Origin: Nectonema munidae
Taxonomy: Eukaryota > Nematomorpha > Nectonematoida > Nectonematidae
Length of the DNA stretch: 64,000 bases
Assembly (NCBI GenBank): GCA_030549495.1
Contig: JAUIRK010000179.1
Location: 62,001 to 126,000, forward strand
Reading direction: 5' to 3'
A model generated the notes under the pieces. That model was not told the origin of the DNA. It saw nothing but the letters and a program-made list of their open reading frames with translations, and made no database searches. The position numbers and the translations under genes were made by a program. Shown piece after piece: positions 60,401 through 64,000 of this stretch. The stretch's first letter is position 1, and each line of letters starts with the position of its first letter.

Positions 60401-61259
60401 CATCGGTCAAAAATGTGGGATCAATACATCACTAAAATTATTTTTAGTGTGTGCATCAAAGAAGAGGACTATGAAATTGGTGATTACTTTTCAATCAACT
60501 ACTCTCCATATCTGAACTTCTATCCAAATAGGTTTGCATTATTTTCTTTGATTTTATTCATTCTACTCCTTCATGGTCTTTATTTTTGCATTAAATCTAT
60601 TTACCTGTGTTATTTTAGAATATGAATCTAAAGTTTTTTATCTAAAATTATTTGATTTGTTGAATTAATTTATTTCGTATAATTAATGAATTAGAAACTA
60701 ATGTGATGGACAATAACTGATGTAATTTTTGAAATGTTCTACTTCTAATATTCCAAGTCTCAAATTTATATCAGCAGAAAAAAATATAATTTTGTTTCCT
60801 AATGTTGACATCAATATGTTAGTTTGATTATTTATATCAGTTAGTTTTATAAATTAATATTTATTTTTATAAGTTTTTATATAAGACTTATAAGATGACG
60901 CAGTCTTTAGCTTCGATTCTCCAATATCCTGGCTTCGAATCTCCATATTCAAGTTTAATTGGTTATATATTTTGGCACATGCATTGTCCTTTATTAGTGA
61001 AAATATGTCACTTTGTCTATACCTACTAACATCATTTTTAAGGCAGAAATACGTAATAAGAAGTGGTTTGGAAACTACGAACAAACCAACTGCCTTGTTT
61101 TGTTCTGAAGATGAAGTAACTTCCAAATCTTCTTGGTCACCTTTAGAATCTGATGAAAGTGGGATTTGTAATTCCCAATTTTCTGAAGAAACGAATAATC
61201 CATGGAAAAATCTTTACTACAAACTCGAAGCAATGTATAGGCGTGTAGCTGAGCAAAAG
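51352..61259 (+). CDS. RUNDC3: RUNDC3-like RUN-domain protein gene, six exons recognised, open at both ends
   Basis: Six exons join in phase to about 245 codons: 51352-51467, 51516-51658, 54328-54413, 56206-56295, 60448-60531 and 61043-61259, all GT-AG. The product follows RUNDC3A/B closely: CIDDSCTEFQNFCAIIENAL, FWDYISYAC, the hallmark GRAWLRMALLEKRLAEYF, FYDGGALM, LNAIDFTVCIK, INYSPYL, then an acidic stretch and a tail similar to the family WHKMEQKFRIVYAQK. Vertebrate RUNDC3 proteins are neuronal and endocrine RUN-domain adaptors reported to bind Rap2 and to support vesicle traffic; that is family knowledge. Exons before the first, and the coiled-coil exon expected after 61259 (family GYLEELV), were not found. 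A piggyBac element ends 47 bp upstream of the first recognised exon. No stop or frameshift was seen. Confidence 0.85.
51516..51658 (+). CDS. RUNDC3: RUNDC3-like exon, RUN domain FWDYI block
   Basis: 143 nt after acceptor tttgtag. The split codon becomes Ala, 47 codons follow, and the exon ends in phase 0 before gtattt. It contains HFWDYISYACWHMKGTC, the conserved FWDYI block of RUNDC3. The preceding intron is only 48 bp, which is short compared with the other introns here. Confidence 0.83.
51949..52241. repeat. hAT-like MITE with a second hAT-like end inside
   Basis: tagtgcttctcaaac near 51949 and the inverted cagtgcttctcaaac ending near 52241 are terminal repeats. A second end, cagcgattcttaacagg, lies inside at 52011. 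gtcta occurs on both flanks, a partial target duplication. It sits in the RUNDC3-like intron. Confidence 0.5.
52242..53074. other. RUNDC3 intron, no feature beyond short tandem text
   Basis: 52360-52440 contains repeated ttagttaattg/ttagctaatt units. A palindrome gggtaaattattttaccc lies at 52915-52932. Nothing coding was seen. Confidence 0.45.
53075..53145. repeat. Reverse-strand copy of the 2296 repeat
   Basis: Ends in ttgcgcccctg. Read inverted it gives caggggcgcaatcctcaaaa, parallel to the start of the repeat at 2296. Confidence 0.4.
54328..54413 (+). CDS. RUNDC3: RUNDC3-like exon, GRAW motif
   Basis: 86 nt after acceptor ttgcttag, ending two bases into a codon before gtattt. It encodes GRAWLRMALLEKRLAEYFSV, the strongest hallmark in this gene; vertebrate RUNDC3 has GRAWIRVALMEKRLSEYI. 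It is preceded by a 2.7-kb intron. Confidence 0.87.
55330..55800 (+). other. Membrane-protein-like ORF in a RUNDC3 intron
   Basis: An open stretch at 55492-55800 encodes about 102 residues with two hydrophobic segments (AVMIIINPIVFLTEILICYF and MTIYCILVGYIPFF), then a Lys/Arg-rich tail ending in a stop. It follows an acceptor-like atttag. Another open frame just upstream (55330-55510) contains DSLDFVSTTSWMETSELYLE and a hydrophobic stretch. I do not recognise a family. It could be one or two exons of a nested multi-pass membrane gene, a pseudogene, or chance. Confidence 0.25.
55866..55950. repeat. Lone hAT end
   Basis: caagggttcctaacctttat followed by a GGGCCCC-like stretch is a common hAT terminal sequence. 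The right partner was not identified. Confidence 0.45.
56206..56295 (+). CDS. RUNDC3: RUNDC3-like exon, FYDGGALM block
   Basis: 90 nt after acceptor tttttag, with consensus-quality donor gtaagt. The split codon is Asn. It encodes KFYDGGALMNNKEVSYLIQA and LESLNAIDFT, matching RRFYDDGAIM and LSAIDFSFCLKG of the family. Confidence 0.85.
56812..57438 (+). mobile_element. hAT remnant (ZMYM1-like) with a C-terminal coding piece
   Basis: cagtggttctgaactc near 56812 and a right end that reads inverted caggcgttagaccaagggcg, ending near 57438, are possible ends, though they are not clear mates. Inside at 57050-57278 the plus strand reads IASCEGSFSKLKLIKSYLRS and VDFDEVIDHFAAP, the hAT dimerisation end of ZMYM1-like transposases. 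It is related to hAT 2 but distinct in sequence. Confidence 0.65.
58302..59364 (-). mobile_element. piggyBac fossil E, TTAA-flanked, 1.06 kb
   Basis: TTAA at 58298-58301 and 59365-59368. Ends ccctcaatcgtatagc and inverse ccctcaatagtacacgc. The minus strand keeps an acidic N-terminus (DELNFDESYCSLNSGRLDDV) and the first catalytic block (TATIDEQLYGYRGHTPGRTF), broken by stops. The second half of the transposase is missing. It lies in the 4.15-kb RUNDC3-like intron. Confidence 0.82.
60007..60050. repeat. Lone hAT-like end
   Basis: cataggttgtcaactcctgg and gtcgcgatcc resemble a hAT terminal sequence (CA-GGTTGTCAACTC). No partner was seen. Confidence 0.35.
60448..60531 (+). CDS. RUNDC3: RUNDC3-like exon, end of RUN domain
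   Basis: 84 nt after acceptor atttttag, donor gtttgc. It encodes VCIKEEDYEIGDYFSINYSP and YLNFYPN, parallel to the family text ending IDYTPYLKF. The split codons on both sides are consistent. It follows a 4.15-kb intron holding hAT and piggyBac remnants. Confidence 0.82.
61043..61259 (+). CDS. RUNDC3: RUNDC3-like exon, acidic linker and coiled-coil entry
   Basis: 217 nt after acceptor atttttaag, ending in phase 0 before gtaatt. It encodes an Asp/Glu/Ser-rich linker and then NPWKNLYYKLEAMYRRVAEQ, equivalent to the family KWHKMEQKFRIVYAQ segment before the coiled coil. The next exon was not found before the window ends. Confidence 0.8.
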
Positions 61260-63769
61260 GTAATTTAGAAACAAACAAGTTTATTCAAATTTATTTTCAG
61301 TGATTATTTATTTTTTGCCTAAATAAAATTTATATTAAAAATGCAATGTAGTATAAAATTATACAATTATCGTGATTTTAATCCAGGCACATAACCAAAA
61401 TTTTACCTTTATAGTTTTATTTGGCCTCTAATTAATTTGATATGAATTGTCTCTGAATCTTTATAAAGCGTATATTTAAGCACTTATTGGGGTTATAAGT
61501 TACGTTTTCCTTAGCAGGCAAAAATGTTTTATATGTTTCTTATTCTCGTCATGGTAATTCTGAATATTTCAATTTTAATGGATAAGAAAGAATTAAAAAT
61601 ATTTAGGCTTATGCATAACTAATATCTTCGTGCTTGTTATGAGAAAAAAGAAACGTACAGGATACATCATATTGTAGCTTTATAGCTTTCAATAATCTGA
61701 ATAAATGAAAAGATCATTTTATTGAATTCAGGAAATATAGCGTAATAAGTAAGAAAAACTGTCTGCTTTACCTTGTTCTACATGGCTTAATTCTTTTGTT
61801 CATTATGGGATTTTTTACCTTCGTTTTTTATTTTTATAATCACTAACCTACCGTCTTTTGATATGATACTCTTTTTAGAAAAGATTTCTTTTTTACCATG
61901 AAAGTTAAAAAAAAATTTGTTTCCATTCTATTCAGGTCAATAGAAAGCGTTGATAATAAATTCTCCATTGTTGAAAATACTCTTTTAAAACATCATTCTT
62001 CGGAATTAAGTCACGTAGTTTTTGTGATTCTAATTTGTTAAGCTTTTGAGAATGTTGTTAAAATGCAGTTATTATTTATAAGAACAAATTATATGGAAAA
62101 TTGACTTGTTTCAAATTAACTTGAACAGAAGAATTGTTTTTTACAAAATAATTTATAAAACTAGGATCTATAGAGTTGAAAAAAGTGAGAGCATTTTCAA
62201 AATCAAACTATAAACTTTGCACACCAACTACCATATCTATTATCTTCTTTCTATCACACTTAAAAATTTTAAAGTTGTCTTTCAAAATTTGTTTTTAACT
62301 TTTCTCTTATGTGTCTAACACAAAACTATTGTGAAGAGTATGGGAAAGATTTTTATAGATATAGGTTTTTCGTCATCTAACCCAAAAATTGGAGAAGAAA
62401 AAGATCCAATAATTTAATCTAGTTCATTGAAAAAAATACTGTACATTTCCAGACTTGAATCACCATGTTAAAAAACTAGTCCAAAAATCAGATATCTTTT
62501 TGTTTTCATTCTAAATAGTTAAATTCATTTCTTTTTAAATTCATTCTAATTGGTTTAGCAACTCCAATGATTGCAGTTTCAAATCCTTGAATAAAACAAA
62601 CTCTTTTCATATCTAAAATTTGTTTTTTATCGTATAAATGATAGAAGTTCACTTTTGTTTTGCTTGAACAACTTTTGAACGAAAGGATGACATGGATCAT
62701 ATTTTCAATCAAAAAATGTTTTCACCAGGATTGATAGGAACATTCAAAAAATTCTTTTTTCCTCTATACTTTAAGTTTCGTATTCGTTTAAGACAGTTGT
62801 GAGCTTCTTCCTCGTTGTCTAATAACTTTTTTCGTTATGTATCACTAGGATTATTATCGTGAGCCATTCTTTATATCCTAGTTTTCAACCATTCTGATGA
62901 CCTAATATTTTTAAAATTTTCATCAAAATAAATTCCCCAAAAACGAACAACTTTTGACTTCTTTTCAATGGTTTTTGCCCGGTTATGCGTCGCTTAAAAG
63001 CAAAATTGATTTCTCAATTTAGAATAATAGCTTTGTAGGCACACAGCAATAGTTAACTGTGGTTGAGGTTTTAATTCGTTTAAGCTTATTTTGCTCTCTT
63101 TCTGTTTTCTTTTGAATAAAATATGAGTAAAAAGATTTTAGGGCATGCAATAGATTCCCAAACACCACAATCATCTTTGGAATGATTTTTTAATTATTTT
63201 TTTAAGTTTATATATTTTTTCATTTTTTGGACAATTTTTAGGCGTAAACCATAAAATTGTTTGACACGTTCAGACATTTTGCCACACTAATTGGGAAAAT
63301 TAAGCACGGAATTGAAATCGGCAGAATAGGTCGATTATAAAAATATTTTTTATTTAAAAATTGAATAATCTTTTTGACCACAATATTCTGTGATAAATCG
63401 TACATTAGTATGACAGTCTCAGATATTTTCACACCCTTAAAAGATTATAAAAAAGTTTGTACACAAACAGAGACATGTTTAACAAATAAATCCCGTTAAT
63501 TTTAAACAGATTGTTAAAGAGATGTTGAATGCAAATCGGGTAGCTTTCTCCCGGATTCAGCCTAATTAACAAATATCAGCGTAAGCTGAATTTATGTTGC
63601 TGTAGTAATAGCAATGATGTTATTTGAAAAACTTTCATTTTAAATTTTGTGACTTTATATATTTAGATAATACTCTCTAAAAAAACCGTGAGGTCGAAAA
63701 TTTGAGTAAGGGTATAAGTTGTGATTAAATAAAGTCTATATTCACTTTCTACTTTAATATATTTGCTTG
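61260..63769. other. Presumed RUNDC3 intron, nothing firm
   Basis: AT-rich. A possible decayed transposase-like stretch on the minus strand at 61900-62710 (FYHLYDKKQILDMKR) is too broken to name. The expected next RUNDC3-like exon was not found. Confidence 0.4.
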
Positions 63770-64000
63770 ATTTTGTAGGTAAATTTTTATACCACTTATA
63801 AACATAGCAATAACACAATTTAATTTAATTTCCATAAAATTAATGTGATCTTTCCAAGTCAAACTTTTATGAATTATGAGACCTAGAAGCTCAAAGCTGT
63901 CAACTAACTCTACAAAATCAATTCAAGCATGCAATCTTTTTTTATTAGAAAAAAACATTGCCTTTGCTTGATCTTTATATACAGTAAATTGATACACAGA
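63770..64000 (-). mobile_element. LINE reverse-transcriptase fragment, cut by window end
   Basis: The minus strand reads KAMFFSNKKR, then after one stop ELVDSFELLGLIIHKSLTWK and DHINF. This is the FKYLGV-IDSKLTWK-HI block that follows the catalytic core in Jockey/CR1-type LINE reverse transcriptases. The rest lies beyond the window. Confidence 0.75.

Overview
This is an AT-rich animal window whose exons are separated by GT-AG introns. The proteins are metazoan: a GTPBP1/GTPBP2-family GTPase and a RUNDC3-type RUN-domain protein. Small exons in large introns, crowded by hAT, piggyBac and pogo/Tigger DNA transposons, suggest an arthropod, perhaps a small crustacean such as a parasitic copepod. 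That species guess is inference. No bacterial, organellar or CRISPR-like content was seen, and no LTR or virus-like element was recognised.

Layout. 1-4738 holds a decayed RTE-type LINE remnant, a 22-base poly-C run and a perfect 28-bp inverted repeat. 4739-23556 (+) carries seven exons (about 439 codons) of a divergent GTPBP2-like GTPase, from the P-loop exon to the stop codon. The exons before the P-loop were not found. The 9.7-kb intron after the P-loop exon holds two hAT elements with terminal repeats and 8-bp target duplications (6684-9235 and 9984-14501). Later introns hold a deleted pogo element, a hAT copy with a piggyBac-type MITE inside it, and several hairpins. 24300-43300 is almost solid transposon debris: two piggyBac fossils separated by a 5'-truncated LINE, a short hAT with a perfect target duplication (28944-30156), another piggyBac fragment, a minisatellite near 33.4-34.1 kb, an internally deleted Tigger element (36731-38198), a remnant of an unplaced transposon, and a piggyBac deletion derivative (40602-43245). 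43.3-48 kb carries several MITEs. 47999-51304 is the best-preserved piggyBac. Its end lies 47 bp upstream of an exon of the second host gene.

51352-61259 (+) carries six in-phase exons of the RUNDC3-like gene, which is incomplete at both ends. Its introns hold hAT and piggyBac remnants and one short membrane-protein-like ORF. The last 240 bases hold reverse-transcriptase sequence of another LINE.

The two host genes are unrelated in function. One is a translational-type GTPase of the ribosome-rescue/quality-control branch. The other is a RUN-domain adaptor linked in other animals to Rap/Rab-type small GTPases and vesicle traffic. The main theme is repeated insertion of cut-and-paste DNA transposons, many nested, many internally deleted, and some very close to exons. 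No clearly new biological system was found. The most distinctive items are the minimal TTAA-flanked MITEs with palindromic ends, the piggyBac at the RUNDC3 splice acceptor, the pogo element with a hairpin end, and the 390-bp direct repeats around the LINE.
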